From an uncultured Clostridia bacterium (lineage in GTDB: Bacteria; Bacillota; Clostridia; Lachnospirales; Lachnospiraceae): a DNA stretch of 64,000 bases. Numbering within the stretch: the stretch's first letter is position 1; every line of letters starts with the position of its first letter. The translations under genes were made by a program, and so were the position numbers. The DNA lies in the NCBI GenBank assembly GCA_947385955.1, contig CANDNA010000007.1, positions 1 to 64,000 on the forward strand, read 5' to 3'. Under the pieces are notes generated by a model. It did no database searches and was not told where the DNA came from. It worked only from the letters and a program-made list of their open reading frames with translations. Shown here piece by piece: positions 8,920 to 17,502 of this stretch.

Positions 8920-9819
8920 ATGAAAAAGAAAAAGGCAAAAGTGGCTATTATAGGTACCGGTAATATAGGAACGGATATCCTGCTGAAATTAAAGCGTTCA
9001 GAAGTTCTTACCTGTACCCTGTTCGCAGGAAGAAATGCAGATTCCAGAGGAATCCGGATTGCAAAAGAGAACCATATACCCACTACAATTGATTCCGTCA
9101 GGGCGATTGAAGAGAATCCTGACTGCTGCGACATTGTGTTTGATGCCACGACGGCGGCAACCCACAGGATACATGCACCGATTCTGCAAAAATTGAATAA
9201 ATTCACGATAGATATGACACCATCCCGCATTGGGAAAATGTGTATTCCGGCATTGAATTTAAACGATTGTCTCCATGAGAGAAATGTAAATCTTATTACG
9301 TGCGGCGGACAGGCTTCGGTCCCCATTGCCTGGGCAATCAGCAGGGTTCATCCGGAGATTTCTTATATAGAGATCGTTGCCACAATAGCTTCCAGGTCTG
9401 CGGGACCGGGAACCCGCAATAATATTGATGAGTTTACGCAGACAACAGGAGATGCATTGAGAGAGTTTACCGGCATAAAGCGTACCAAGGCTATTATTGT
9501 TTTAAATCCGGCAGAACCGCCGATTACTATGCACAATACCATTTATGCCCTGTGTGAAAGTCCGGATCTGGAAAAGATACGGATCAGCATAAAGGAAATG
9601 GAAAAGAAAATCAGATACTATGTACCAGGATATAAAATTGTTTTGGGTCCTGTTTTTGAAAGCGGCCGCCTGATTGTTACGGTACAGGTAACAGGATTGG
9701 GAGATTATTTGCCGGAGTATGCGGGTAATCTGGACATTATAACATGTGCAGGAGTGGAAATCGCTGAGAATTATGCAAAGGAAAGGATTTTGGGAAATGG
9801 GCAGGCTTCAGTTTTTTGA
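8920..9819 (+). CDS. Acetaldehyde dehydrogenase (acetylating), MhpF/DmpF-like
   Basis: This 299-residue enzyme interconverts acetaldehyde, NAD+ and CoA with acetyl-CoA and NADH. It shows the Rossmann motif IIGTGNIGTD at residues 10-19, the catalytic cysteine in ITCGGQASVPI (Cys128) and the conserved IASRSAGPGTRNNIDEFT. The length is that of MhpF/DmpF. In catabolic operons this enzyme binds a 4-hydroxy-2-oxovalerate aldolase and receives acetaldehyde through a channel. The next gene is that aldolase, overlapping by 23 bases, so the complex is probably conserved. No aromatic-degradation genes are near; the setting is CDP-sugar synthesis. Confidence 0.93.
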   Translation: MKKKKAKVAIIGTGNIGTDILLKLKRSEVLTCTLFAGRNADSRGIRIAKENHIPTTIDSVRAIEENPDCCDIVFDATTAATHRIHAPILQKLNKFTIDMTPSRIGKMCIPALNLNDCLHERNVNLITCGGQASVPIAWAISRVHPEISYIEIVATIASRSAGPGTRNNIDEFTQTTGDALREFTGIKRTKAIIVLNPAEPPITMHNTIYALCESPDLEKIRISIKEMEKKIRYYVPGYKIVLGPVFESGRLIVTVQVTGLGDYLPEYAGNLDIITCAGVEIAENYAKERILGNGQASVF

Positions 9820-10849
9820 TTCTACACTGCGGGATGGCAATCATGCAGTGAAGCATCAGATCCGGGAAGAAATGATAGTTGATTATTGTCTGGGTATGGA
9901 TGGCTCAGGCGTTTATACCATTATTGTAGGACATGGAAATGGTCTGGGAGCTTCTTCTTTGCAGGTAGGAATGGCATTGACAGATGAGCATACAATGCTG
10001 CAGACAGCAAGATCAAATCTGATGAAAACCAGACTTGGCGTATATATGATCCCTGGTTTTGGAACCATCCGGGATAATCTTGTACCTGCTATAGAGACAG
10101 GGGTTGAGGTATTTCAGATTGGTTGCCACTGTACGGAAGCGGATACTACAAAACAGCATATAGAATATCTGAGCAGAGAAAAGAAAGAAGTGTATGGGGT
10201 TTTGATGATGTCTCATATGGCTTCTCCCGAAAAACTGCTGGAGGAAGGACGGAAAATGCAGTCTTATGGTGCCAGAGGAATTATTCTGATGGATTCAGCA
10301 GGCGCCTATACTCCGGATATGGTGAGAAAAAACATTTCTGTTTTATATGACCATTTGGATAGTAAAGTTGGATTCCATTCCCATAACAATATGGGGATGG
10401 CTGTTGCCAATGCGTATATGGCAATACAGGAGGGCGCCAGCATTATTGACGGAACGTTAAGAGGGTTTGGAGCAGGGGCAGGGAATTGTCAGTTGGAATG
10501 CCTGATTGCTCTGCTGGAAAAAAGTGGGGTAAAAACAGGTATTAATTTTTACCAGTTACTGGATGTGAGCGCTGAAGTGATGCCTCAGATTATGGAGAAG
10601 GATATGGGGCAGGATCCCATCAGCATTGTCAGTGGACAGGCTGGTGTTTTTTCTGCATTTAAAACGCAGGTTCTGCAATGTGCAAAAGAATTTCATGTGG
10701 ATGCAAGGGATATTTTCAGGGAACTGGGGAAAAGGCGTGTTGTGGCAGGACAGGAGGATATGATTGTGGAAGTGGCTAAAAGACTGAGTGATCCGGCAGG
10801 CATGTCTGATAATGCCAACCTGAATTACCAGTTGGCATCGTTAAGCTAG
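9797..10849 (+). CDS. 4-hydroxy-2-oxovalerate aldolase, MhpE/DmpG-like
   Basis: This 350-residue enzyme splits 4-hydroxy-2-oxoacids into pyruvate and an aldehyde, or runs in reverse. It has the HMGL-like barrel start FFDSTLRDGNHAVKHQ, with the metal-binding Asp near residue 8, and the metal-binding FHSHNNMGMA (His194, His196). The glycine-rich DGTLRGFGAGAGN follows. The C-terminal domain of about 70 residues matches the DmpG region that contacts the dehydrogenase. ATG 9797 was chosen over 9746 because DSTLRDG should lie near the N-terminus. The MhpF-like partner overlaps it. The substrate in this pathway is not known. Confidence 0.92.
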   Translation: MGRLQFFDSTLRDGNHAVKHQIREEMIVDYCLGMDGSGVYTIIVGHGNGLGASSLQVGMALTDEHTMLQTARSNLMKTRLGVYMIPGFGTIRDNLVPAIETGVEVFQIGCHCTEADTTKQHIEYLSREKKEVYGVLMMSHMASPEKLLEEGRKMQSYGARGIILMDSAGAYTPDMVRKNISVLYDHLDSKVGFHSHNNMGMAVANAYMAIQEGASIIDGTLRGFGAGAGNCQLECLIALLEKSGVKTGINFYQLLDVSAEVMPQIMEKDMGQDPISIVSGQAGVFSAFKTQVLQCAKEFHVDARDIFRELGKRRVVAGQEDMIVEVAKRLSDPAGMSDNANLNYQLASLS

Positions 10850-10866
10850 TCAGGGAGGAAACGAAA

Positions 10867-12672
10867 ATGAATGTATCGGAATTTATCTTCAACTATTTTG
10901 CCGGAAAAGGAATTGATACTGCATTTATGGTAACAGGCGGGCAGGCAATGTGGCTGAATGACGCTGTTGGGAAAAACAAGAAGTACCAGATTATATGTAC
11001 ACATCATGAACAGAGTGCGACGATGGCAGCAGATGCATATGGGCGGATTAAAAATAAGCCTGCAATTGCGCTGGTTACGGCAGGGCCGGGGGCGGTCAAT
11101 GCCATGAATGGGGTTGTAGGAGGATATACGGATTCATCCCCTATGATTGTAATTTCGGGTCAGGCTGCACTTTCATTTGTGCAATACCAGGAAGAAAGCG
11201 GGATTCGGCAATATGGCGTACAGGGGATTTATATAAAGCCGCTGGTACAGAATGTGGTGAAATATTTTATTACAGTTGATGATCCGCAAAAAATAGAATA
11301 TTACCTTGAAAAGGCATATCGGCTGGCAATCCAGGGGAGGCCCGGACCGGTGTGGATTGATGTGCCGCTGGATATGCAGAGTGCGCAGGTGGATCACCGG
11401 TTTCTGGAACATCTGGACGTTTTGCATGATGCTGAGATTTATGAAGAGACAGCCAACACCGCAAATGTAAAGGCGGCAGTAAAAAAAGCATATCAGTTAT
11501 TGGAAAAAGCCAAAAGGCCGGTATTTCTGGTGGGGCAGGGCGTCAGTCTGGCAGATGCAAGAAAAGAATTTCAGGAATGTATCAATAAAATAAGGATTCC
11601 GGTAATTACTGCCCGGCTGGGAATTGACCTGATGGAATCAGACCATGAATTGTATGTGGGCAGGCCCGGAAACTATGGGGAAAGAGCGGCAAATTTTGCG
11701 ATTCAGAATGCAGATGTGATTTTTGCAGTGGGCTGCCGTCTGGCGTCATCCCTTGTAGGGCACTCACCAAAGCAGTTTGGGAAAAATGCGTTTATTTATG
11801 TGGTGGATATTGATCAGAAAGAATTAGATAAGCCGGGTCCTGACGTTGGCTGCAAGATCAGACTGGATTGTAAAGACTTTTTCACCGGTATGCTGCAGGC
11901 GTTTGAATCGTATAAGTTGCCTGTGTTTGATGAATGGACAAAGCAATGTAATATATGGAAGAGAAAATATCCTGTAGTGCAGCCAGAGTACGCATTGCAG
12001 GAACCGATTAATTCTTATTATTTTATTGACCGGCTGTCCTGCTGCGCTTCTGGTCAGGCTACTGTTTTAGTGGATACAGGTTCATGTTTTCATGTGGCCT
12101 GCCAGGCATGGAAGATTAAGAAAGGGCAAAAATATCTTACGACCGGAGGGATCTCTTCAATGGGATACTGGGTGGCTGGACTGGGAGCATGTGTTGCAAA
12201 TGAGAAAAAGGATACGATTGTAATTACGGGTGACGGAAGTCTCCAGATGAATATTCAGGAATTTGCCACGATAAGACATAACAATCTTCCCATCAAGGTC
12301 TTTATATTAAACAATAATGGTTATTTGCTGATTCGTCATACACAAAGGAATTTTATGGAGGATCGGTTTGTAGGGGAAAGCCCGGATACAGGAGTATGGT
12401 GTCCGGATGCGATGAAGATTGCAGATGCATATGGAATAAAGGGGATACGTATCCGTACAGTGGAGGAATTAGATGTCAGACTTGAGGAAGCACTGAGCTA
12501 TGAAGGGCCTGTGATTTGTGAAGTCATGACACCGGACTGGCAATTGCTGATTCCCAGAATTTCTTCTGAGAAAATGCCTGATGGAAGTCTGAAGTCCCAT
12601 AATTACGAAGATATGTTTCCGTTTTTGCCGGAAGAAGAACTGAAGTCAAATATGATTGCAGATCAGAAGTAG
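10867..12672 (+). CDS. Thiamine-diphosphate-dependent enzyme, acetolactate synthase/YerE-like
   Basis: This 601-residue protein has the three-domain layout of acetohydroxyacid synthases. The catalytic glutamate is in THHEQSATMAADAYGR (Glu48). TPP is held by TGDGSLQMN, starting near residue 454, and the paired Asn in LNNNGY. YerE of Yersinia is such an enzyme; it adds a two-carbon unit from pyruvate to C4 of CDP-3,6-dideoxy-4-ketoglucose to make yersiniose. The rfbF/rfbH/rfbG neighbours support a YerE-like role over branched-chain amino-acid synthesis, and no small regulatory subunit gene follows. The donor may differ here because an aldolase/dehydrogenase pair precedes it. Confidence 0.85.
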   Translation: MNVSEFIFNYFAGKGIDTAFMVTGGQAMWLNDAVGKNKKYQIICTHHEQSATMAADAYGRIKNKPAIALVTAGPGAVNAMNGVVGGYTDSSPMIVISGQAALSFVQYQEESGIRQYGVQGIYIKPLVQNVVKYFITVDDPQKIEYYLEKAYRLAIQGRPGPVWIDVPLDMQSAQVDHRFLEHLDVLHDAEIYEETANTANVKAAVKKAYQLLEKAKRPVFLVGQGVSLADARKEFQECINKIRIPVITARLGIDLMESDHELYVGRPGNYGERAANFAIQNADVIFAVGCRLASSLVGHSPKQFGKNAFIYVVDIDQKELDKPGPDVGCKIRLDCKDFFTGMLQAFESYKLPVFDEWTKQCNIWKRKYPVVQPEYALQEPINSYYFIDRLSCCASGQATVLVDTGSCFHVACQAWKIKKGQKYLTTGGISSMGYWVAGLGACVANEKKDTIVITGDGSLQMNIQEFATIRHNNLPIKVFILNNNGYLLIRHTQRNFMEDRFVGESPDTGVWCPDAMKIADAYGIKGIRIRTVEELDVRLEEALSYEGPVICEVMTPDWQLLIPRISSEKMPDGSLKSHNYEDMFPFLPEEELKSNMIADQK

Positions 12673-12687
12673 TGGAAGGAGCAGCAG

Positions 12688-13794
12688 GTGATACGGCATC
12701 CCATTATAAAAAATGATATGGAAAGGATATACAGAGGAAGTACATTCTGGAAGGAACTGAATGATTGTACCGTTCTGCTTACAGGTGCAAATGGTATGCT
12801 GGGTTCTTATATGCTGTTTTTACTGCTTTATCTGTGGATGGAGCAGGGGATTTCCCTGCATATCATTGCTGTGGTGCGTTCTGAAAGCAGACTGCACAGC
12901 AGACTGGAACAGTTTTCTGCGCAGCCGGCAGAGTTTTATTCCTGTCTTACCGTATATGAAAGTGATTTATCAGAACCTTTGAAATGCAAAGAGGATATTG
13001 ATTATATCATTCATGCAGCGAGTCTGGCCAGCCCACAGTTCTATGGGGTGTGCCCGGTGGACGTCTTACTGCCCAATGTAATTTCCAATTATTATCTGCT
13101 TCAACTGGCAAGAGATAAAAAGGCAAAGGGGTATCTTTTTTTCAGCACCGGAGATATTTATGGCGTGGTAGACCCTTCCCGCCTGAAGGCAGATGAAAGG
13201 GGCAGATATATGACAGAGTCTGATTACGGAACAATGGATCCTCTGGATATTCACAACTGCTACAGTGAAAGCAAACGGATGGCGGAAACAGAATGCTATG
13301 CCTTTTATCGGCAATATAATGTACCGGTGAAGATAGCAAGAATATGGCATACCTATGCCCCTACTATGGATGTGATGCAGGATCCCAGAGTATTTGCTTC
13401 TTTTGTAAAAAATATTGTAAAAAAAGAAGATATCAGGATTCACAGCGATGGCTCAGGAAAACGAAGTTTTTGTTATATAACAGATGCTATTGGGGGATAT
13501 TTTACTGTCTTACTAAAGGGGAAAAGTGGTGAGGCATATAATGTGTGCAATTCGGACCAGTTTGTCAGTATCAGAGAGCTGGCAGAAAAACTGGTGGCTT
13601 TGCATCCGGAAGCAGGTCTTAAGGTAGTCTATGAAAGCCGTAGGCCGGGAGAAGAGTATGTGGAAAATTCTGTAGCCAATTCTGTCAGACCAGACAATAC
13701 GAAACTGATGCAGTTGGGATGGCGTCCGGAAACGGATATTGAAACCGGATTTGGACGGGTAACAGAATATATCAGTGAATCAATGGAAATGTGA
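12688..13794 (+). CDS. NAD-dependent epimerase/dehydratase family sugar reductase
   Basis: This 368-residue extended short-chain dehydrogenase starts at GTG, with GGAAGGAG in front. The Rossmann motif TGANGMLG is at residues 32-39 and the active pair Tyr192/Lys196 is in CYSESKRMAE. A long N-terminal piece of about 25 residues precedes the fold. It follows the ThDP enzyme, as YerF-type reductase genes follow yerE, so it may reduce the keto group left on the added branch. It could instead be a 4,6-dehydratase-like or decarboxylase-like enzyme. The family call is firm, the substrate is not. Confidence 0.85.
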   Translation: MIRHPIIKNDMERIYRGSTFWKELNDCTVLLTGANGMLGSYMLFLLLYLWMEQGISLHIIAVVRSESRLHSRLEQFSAQPAEFYSCLTVYESDLSEPLKCKEDIDYIIHAASLASPQFYGVCPVDVLLPNVISNYYLLQLARDKKAKGYLFFSTGDIYGVVDPSRLKADERGRYMTESDYGTMDPLDIHNCYSESKRMAETECYAFYRQYNVPVKIARIWHTYAPTMDVMQDPRVFASFVKNIVKKEDIRIHSDGSGKRSFCYITDAIGGYFTVLLKGKSGEAYNVCNSDQFVSIRELAEKLVALHPEAGLKVVYESRRPGEEYVENSVANSVRPDNTKLMQLGWRPETDIETGFGRVTEYISESMEM

Positions 13795-13810
13795 GAAAAG
13801 GAGAAACAAG

Positions 13811-14749
13811 ATGCAGACGATAAACGAAATAAAAGATGCTTATAAAACAAATGAAATAACAAGAGATGTATACAGGCAGAGGATGTTTGCGAAATTGGAA
13901 ACCCTTTTTGAGTATTGCCCCCTGTTAGATGGAAGAGCGATCCGGATTACAGAGAAAGGCATTGTACTATGCTTAAATGACGGAACAAAAGAAGCATTTA
14001 AGATGGGCATCCGGGAAGATGATGTGACCCAGGTTCCTGCCCTTATTTTGTCTCATGGTGCATATGAGCATGATGAACTTGAGGCAGTAAAGAAATTGTG
14101 GGAGTTGTCAGAAACTGAATATTTTATGGACATTGGTGCGAATGTGGGATGGTATTCCCTTAATTTTCTGTCATTATTTGGGGGGGGGCAAAACAGAGTT
14201 TATGCATTTGAACCATCCGGGGAAAATTTTCTTGCATTAACAAGAAACTTTCAACTGAACCATTTTGACACTTCTTCCCTGTTTCATATGGGATTGTATC
14301 AGGAAAATAAAACGGTTGATTTTTACTATGATGTGGAAGCGACCGGTGCATCTTCTATGGTGGATCTGCGGGAACAGGGAACGGTCCGGGTAGAACAGGT
14401 TGAGATGAAGCGCCTGGATGATGTAGTGAAGGAGAACAAAATTCCACGTATTGATTTTATAAAATGTGATGTGGAGGGCTCTGAACTGTTTGTTTTCAAA
14501 GGGGGCATGGAATCCCTTAAGAAGTTTAAACCGGTTATTTTTTGTGAAATGTTACGGAAATGGACAAAAAAATATAAATATCATCCCAATGATATTATCC
14601 ATCTTCTGGCTTCATTGGGATATTCCTGCTATGCGCTTTCCAAAAGCGGGTTTGCCAGCGTAGAGCAGGTGACAAAGGACACAGTAGAAACAAATTTTTT
14701 CTTTTTGAATCAGGAAAAGCATGGGGGATTTTTAAAGTCCCTGGAATAA
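13811..14749 (+). CDS. FkbM-family SAM-dependent methyltransferase, with G9 tract
   Basis: This 312-residue protein has the FkbM core. The SAM site is YFMDIGANVGWYSL, followed by YAFEPSGENF; DFIKCDVEGSELFVFKGG is the conserved later motif. Such enzymes O-methylate sugars. AAAGGAG precedes ATG 13811. The frame is open from 13775, but that part overlaps the previous gene. A run of nine G (14180-14188) encodes Gly-Gly-Gly between the two SAM-binding motifs. One G fewer stops translation about 18 codons later and one more stops it sooner, so methylation may be phase variable. It lies between the branched-sugar genes and a GT2. Confidence 0.88.
   Translation: MQTINEIKDAYKTNEITRDVYRQRMFAKLETLFEYCPLLDGRAIRITEKGIVLCLNDGTKEAFKMGIREDDVTQVPALILSHGAYEHDELEAVKKLWELSETEYFMDIGANVGWYSLNFLSLFGGGQNRVYAFEPSGENFLALTRNFQLNHFDTSSLFHMGLYQENKTVDFYYDVEATGASSMVDLREQGTVRVEQVEMKRLDDVVKENKIPRIDFIKCDVEGSELFVFKGGMESLKKFKPVIFCEMLRKWTKKYKYHPNDIIHLLASLGYSCYALSKSGFASVEQVTKDTVETNFFFLNQEKHGGFLKSLE
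14180..14188 (+). repeat. G9 homopolymer tract in the FkbM methyltransferase gene
   Basis: Nine consecutive G sit between the two SAM-binding motifs. The given length keeps the gene open; eight or ten G close it quickly. Confidence 0.95.
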
Positions 14750-14767
14750 ATAAGTGAGGGAATACGA

Positions 14768-15718
14768 TTGAAAAAAACGATTTCGATACTGATTCCTACA
14801 TACAATGAGTCAGAGAATGTGGTACCTTTAACCAACGCAATTGTGAAAGAAATGACAGAAAAACTGTCGGATTATCAATATGAAATTGTATTTATTGACA
14901 ATCATTCCACAGATGACACCAGAGCAAAACTCAGAAAATTGTGTGAGGAAAATCATCAGGTAAAAGTGATTCTGAATGCTAAAAATTTTGGCTGGTTAAA
15001 TTCACCCTATTATGGAATGACACAGACCACTGGAGACTGCACAATTATGATGTGTGCCGATTTTCAGGATCCAGTTGAGCTGATCGGTACATTTGTACAG
15101 GAATGGGAAAACGGATATCGTATTGTAATAGGGCAGAAACTTTCTGCGGAAGAAAATAAACTGATGTATGGGATACGCACCATCTACTACAATCTGATCA
15201 AAAAATTTTCGGATATTGAACAGATTGAACAATTTACAGGTTTTGGATTGTATGACAAATCATTTATTAAAGTAATGCGTGATTTAAAAGATCCCACCCC
15301 TTATTTGCGCAGTATTGTAGCAGAAATGGGTTTTGATTATAAAAAAATTCCTTTTTACCAAAAGAAGAGAACCAGGGGGAAAAGTAAAAGTAATTTCTGG
15401 CGGTTATATGATGTGGCAATGCTGGGTTTTACTTCCTATACCAAAATAGGCTTGCGGCTTGCAGCTTTTGTTGGCATTGGAGTGGCAATATTCAGCCTGT
15501 TTGTAGCAGTATTTTATTTTATCTATAAGTTGATTCACTGGGATATGTTCAGTCTGGGAATGGCTCCGTTGGTAACGGGAATGTTCTTTTTGGGGGGGAT
15601 TCAACTTATTTTTTTGGGAATTATGGGAGAGTATATTATGGCGATTAACAAAAGAGTTATGAACCATCCACTGGTTATCGAGGAAGAACGCATTAACTTT
15701 GACACAAATGAGGAGTAG
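14768..15718 (+). CDS. GT2 glycosyltransferase, DPM1/GtrB-like
   Basis: This 316-residue protein starts at TTG after GTGAGGGA. The GT-A fold shows ISILIPTYNESENV, FIDNHSTDDTRAKL and the metal site CADFQDP. Two C-terminal helices end in IMGEYIMAINKRV, as in GtrB and ArnC. It most likely loads a sugar, perhaps the branched CDP-deoxysugar, onto undecaprenyl phosphate. A GtrA-like flippase gene lies two genes later, which fits a GtrA/GtrB pair. A G7 run at 15592-15598 falls in the last helix region. Confidence 0.88.
   Translation: MKKTISILIPTYNESENVVPLTNAIVKEMTEKLSDYQYEIVFIDNHSTDDTRAKLRKLCEENHQVKVILNAKNFGWLNSPYYGMTQTTGDCTIMMCADFQDPVELIGTFVQEWENGYRIVIGQKLSAEENKLMYGIRTIYYNLIKKFSDIEQIEQFTGFGLYDKSFIKVMRDLKDPTPYLRSIVAEMGFDYKKIPFYQKKRTRGKSKSNFWRLYDVAMLGFTSYTKIGLRLAAFVGIGVAIFSLFVAVFYFIYKLIHWDMFSLGMAPLVTGMFFLGGIQLIFLGIMGEYIMAINKRVMNHPLVIEEERINFDTNEE
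15592..15598 (+). repeat. G7 homopolymer tract in the GT2 gene
   Basis: Seven G encode part of Leu-Gly-Gly in the last membrane helix. Losing one G shifts the frame to a stop some 20-25 codons later, removing the conserved GEY tail. Confidence 0.9.
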
Positions 15719-15722
15719 TACT

Positions 15723-16793
15723 ATGGAATTTTCCTTTTTTAGGGGAAAGAAAGTTTTTCTGACCGGGCATACCGGGTTTAAAGGGACCTGGTTAAGCCGA
15801 ATATTACTGATGGCAGGAGCAGAGGTGACAGGATATGCCCTGGCACCTTCTGAAAGGTCCCATTTATTTGAACTTACCCGTACCGGCCAGGAAATGGAAA
15901 CTGTGGTTGGGGACATCAGGGATGTGGATTATTTAAAGAAAAAATTTTATGAAGCCAGACCTGAAATTGTGATTCACCTTGCGGCACAACCCATTGTACG
16001 GGAATCCTATAAAAATCCCAGAGGTACATATGAAACAAATGTAATGGGAACGGTGAATATCTGTGAGTGCATAAGAAACTCAGAGACTGTACGCTCTTTT
16101 CTGAATGTAACTACGGATAAGGTTTACAAAAACAATGAATGGGAGTGGGGATATCGTGAAACGGACCCGCTGGAAGGGTATGATCCATATTCTAACAGTA
16201 AATCATGTTCTGAATTGGTGACACATTGCTACGAAAATTCGTTTCTGTCCAGGCAGGGGATCGCAGTATCGACTGCGCGGGCAGGAAATGTGATTGGAGG
16301 CGGTGACTTTTCTGCAGACCGTATTATACCGGATTGCGTCAGAGCGGCGGAGGCTGGAAAGGAAATCATTGTTCGTAACCCTTTTTCCATCAGACCTTAT
16401 CAGCATGTTCTGGATCCGCTTATGGCATATTTGATGATTGTACAGACTCAATATGGGAATCGTGAATATGCAGGCAGCTATAATGTAGGGCCGCAGGATT
16501 CAGATTGTCTTACAACAGGAGAACTGGTAACTCTATTTTGTAATACCTGGAAGAAACAGACAGGAAAAGAGATCAAATGGACGGATCATTACGATGGGGG
16601 ACCTCATGAAGCTGGTTATTTGAAGCTGGACTGCTCCAGGCTCAGGAAAGTTTTTGCATGGAATCCGGTGTGGACTATTACAAAGGGGATGGAAAAGGTA
16701 GTGGAGTGGACAGACTGTTATCTGAGGGGTGGTGATGTAAATCGATGCATGGAAAAACAGATCCGGGAGTTCCTATCAGATCAGACTGCGTAA
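15723..16793 (+). CDS. rfbG: CDP-glucose 4,6-dehydratase
   Basis: This 356-residue short-chain dehydrogenase turns CDP-glucose into CDP-4-keto-6-deoxy-D-glucose, the substrate of RfbH. The motif VFLTGHTGFKGTWL at residues 11-24 is characteristic of RfbG, and Tyr156/Lys160 lie in YSNSKS. ATG 15723 has GAGGAG in front; an earlier frame start at 15699 falls inside the GT2 gene. rfbG is nine genes away from rfbH but in the same unbroken run of same-strand genes, so the three-step pathway is complete up to the 3-deoxy intermediate. Confidence 0.95.
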   Translation: MEFSFFRGKKVFLTGHTGFKGTWLSRILLMAGAEVTGYALAPSERSHLFELTRTGQEMETVVGDIRDVDYLKKKFYEARPEIVIHLAAQPIVRESYKNPRGTYETNVMGTVNICECIRNSETVRSFLNVTTDKVYKNNEWEWGYRETDPLEGYDPYSNSKSCSELVTHCYENSFLSRQGIAVSTARAGNVIGGGDFSADRIIPDCVRAAEAGKEIIVRNPFSIRPYQHVLDPLMAYLMIVQTQYGNREYAGSYNVGPQDSDCLTTGELVTLFCNTWKKQTGKEIKWTDHYDGGPHEAGYLKLDCSRLRKVFAWNPVWTITKGMEKVVEWTDCYLRGGDVNRCMEKQIREFLSDQTA

Positions 16794-16831
16794 AAAAGGG
16801 TACAACAACAATATGGGGACGTATCGAAAAA

Positions 16832-17317
16832 ATGACAGTTTCCATCTGTTTCACATTGTGCAGGCGGCTGGGAAGGGAGCCTTCAAAAACCGTTTCCGAC
16901 ACTGTAGTACAGTTTATCCGGTTTGGATTGGTAGGAGTCAGCAATACAATACTTTCTTATCTGCTTTATGTGCTGACTTTGTACGGGATACAGACTTGGA
17001 AATCAGGAACAGGAGAAAACTATGATTATCTGGCGGCTCAGACGGTGGCGTTTGTGTTGAGCGTATTGTGGTCGTATTACTGGAACCGGAAAATGGTTTT
17101 TGTGGCTGATAAAAGTGAGCAGGGGCCTGTGTGGAGATCACTTGCCAGAACCTTTGTATCTTATTCTCTGACCGGGCTGTTTTTGAGCAGCATACTTTTA
17201 CTGTTTTGGGTCAGAGTATTGGGGATATCGGAATATATGGCGCCGGTACTCAATCTGTTACTTACGGTACCTGCCAATTTCATACTTCATAAATTCTGGG
17301 CGTTCAGAGAAAACTGA
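16832..17317 (+). CDS. GtrA-like membrane protein, probable lipid-linked sugar flippase
   Basis: This protein of about 161 residues has four hydrophobic helices. It shows QFIRFGLVGVSNTILSYLL, then FVLSVLWSYYWNRKMVF, and ends in NFILHKFWAFREN, all typical of GtrA. GtrA is thought to flip undecaprenyl-phosphate sugar made by GtrB; a GtrB-like GT2 is two genes upstream. The start is unsure: ATG 16832 avoids overlap with rfbG, while 16745 would overlap it by 49 bases. It is the last gene of the CDP-sugar run. Confidence 0.82.
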   Translation: MTVSICFTLCRRLGREPSKTVSDTVVQFIRFGLVGVSNTILSYLLYVLTLYGIQTWKSGTGENYDYLAAQTVAFVLSVLWSYYWNRKMVFVADKSEQGPVWRSLARTFVSYSLTGLFLSSILLLFWVRVLGISEYMAPVLNLLLTVPANFILHKFWAFREN

Positions 17318-17332
17318 AATCATGCTTTTTTT
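17303..17332 (+). terminator. Weak terminator-like element after the gtrA-like gene
   Basis: TTCAG and CTGAA (17303-17307 and 17314-17318) can form a five-pair stem, and T7 follows at 17326-17332 after a seven-base gap. The gap and short stem make it a poor but possible terminator. Confidence 0.3.
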
Positions 17333-17357
17333 GTACTTTATTTTGTCATTTTACCAA

Positions 17358-17386
17358 TTGTTTCTTCCGGACAAATGTGGTAAAAT
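17358..17386 (+). promoter_or_regulatory. Promoter of the RADAR operon
   Basis: TTGTTT (17358-17363) lies 17 bases before TAAAAT (17381-17386), and TGG just before the -10 gives an extended -10 element. It sits right before the small gene and rdrA, so the defence operon has its own start of transcription. The same TGGTAAAAT is found before manC. Confidence 0.75.
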
Positions 17387-17502
17387 AAACAAAAATTACA
17401 GTGAATAAGCATCGGAACAGGAGGTATCCTAAAAAGGACAGGCATCTTTTCAGCCTGTTGTGCATATTGATAGTATGGGAAACCATACCAGCGGGGAATT
17501 TT

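Noticed and set aside
8920-12672. Aromatic-compound degradation genes or branched-chain amino-acid genes
   Set aside because: No dioxygenase, hydratase or ilvN/ilvC neighbours; flanked on both sides by CDP-sugar genes.
17401-17502. Longer start (GTG 17401) for the small gene before rdrA
   Set aside because: It would begin about eight bases from the predicted transcription start with no ribosome site; ATG 17503 is better placed.
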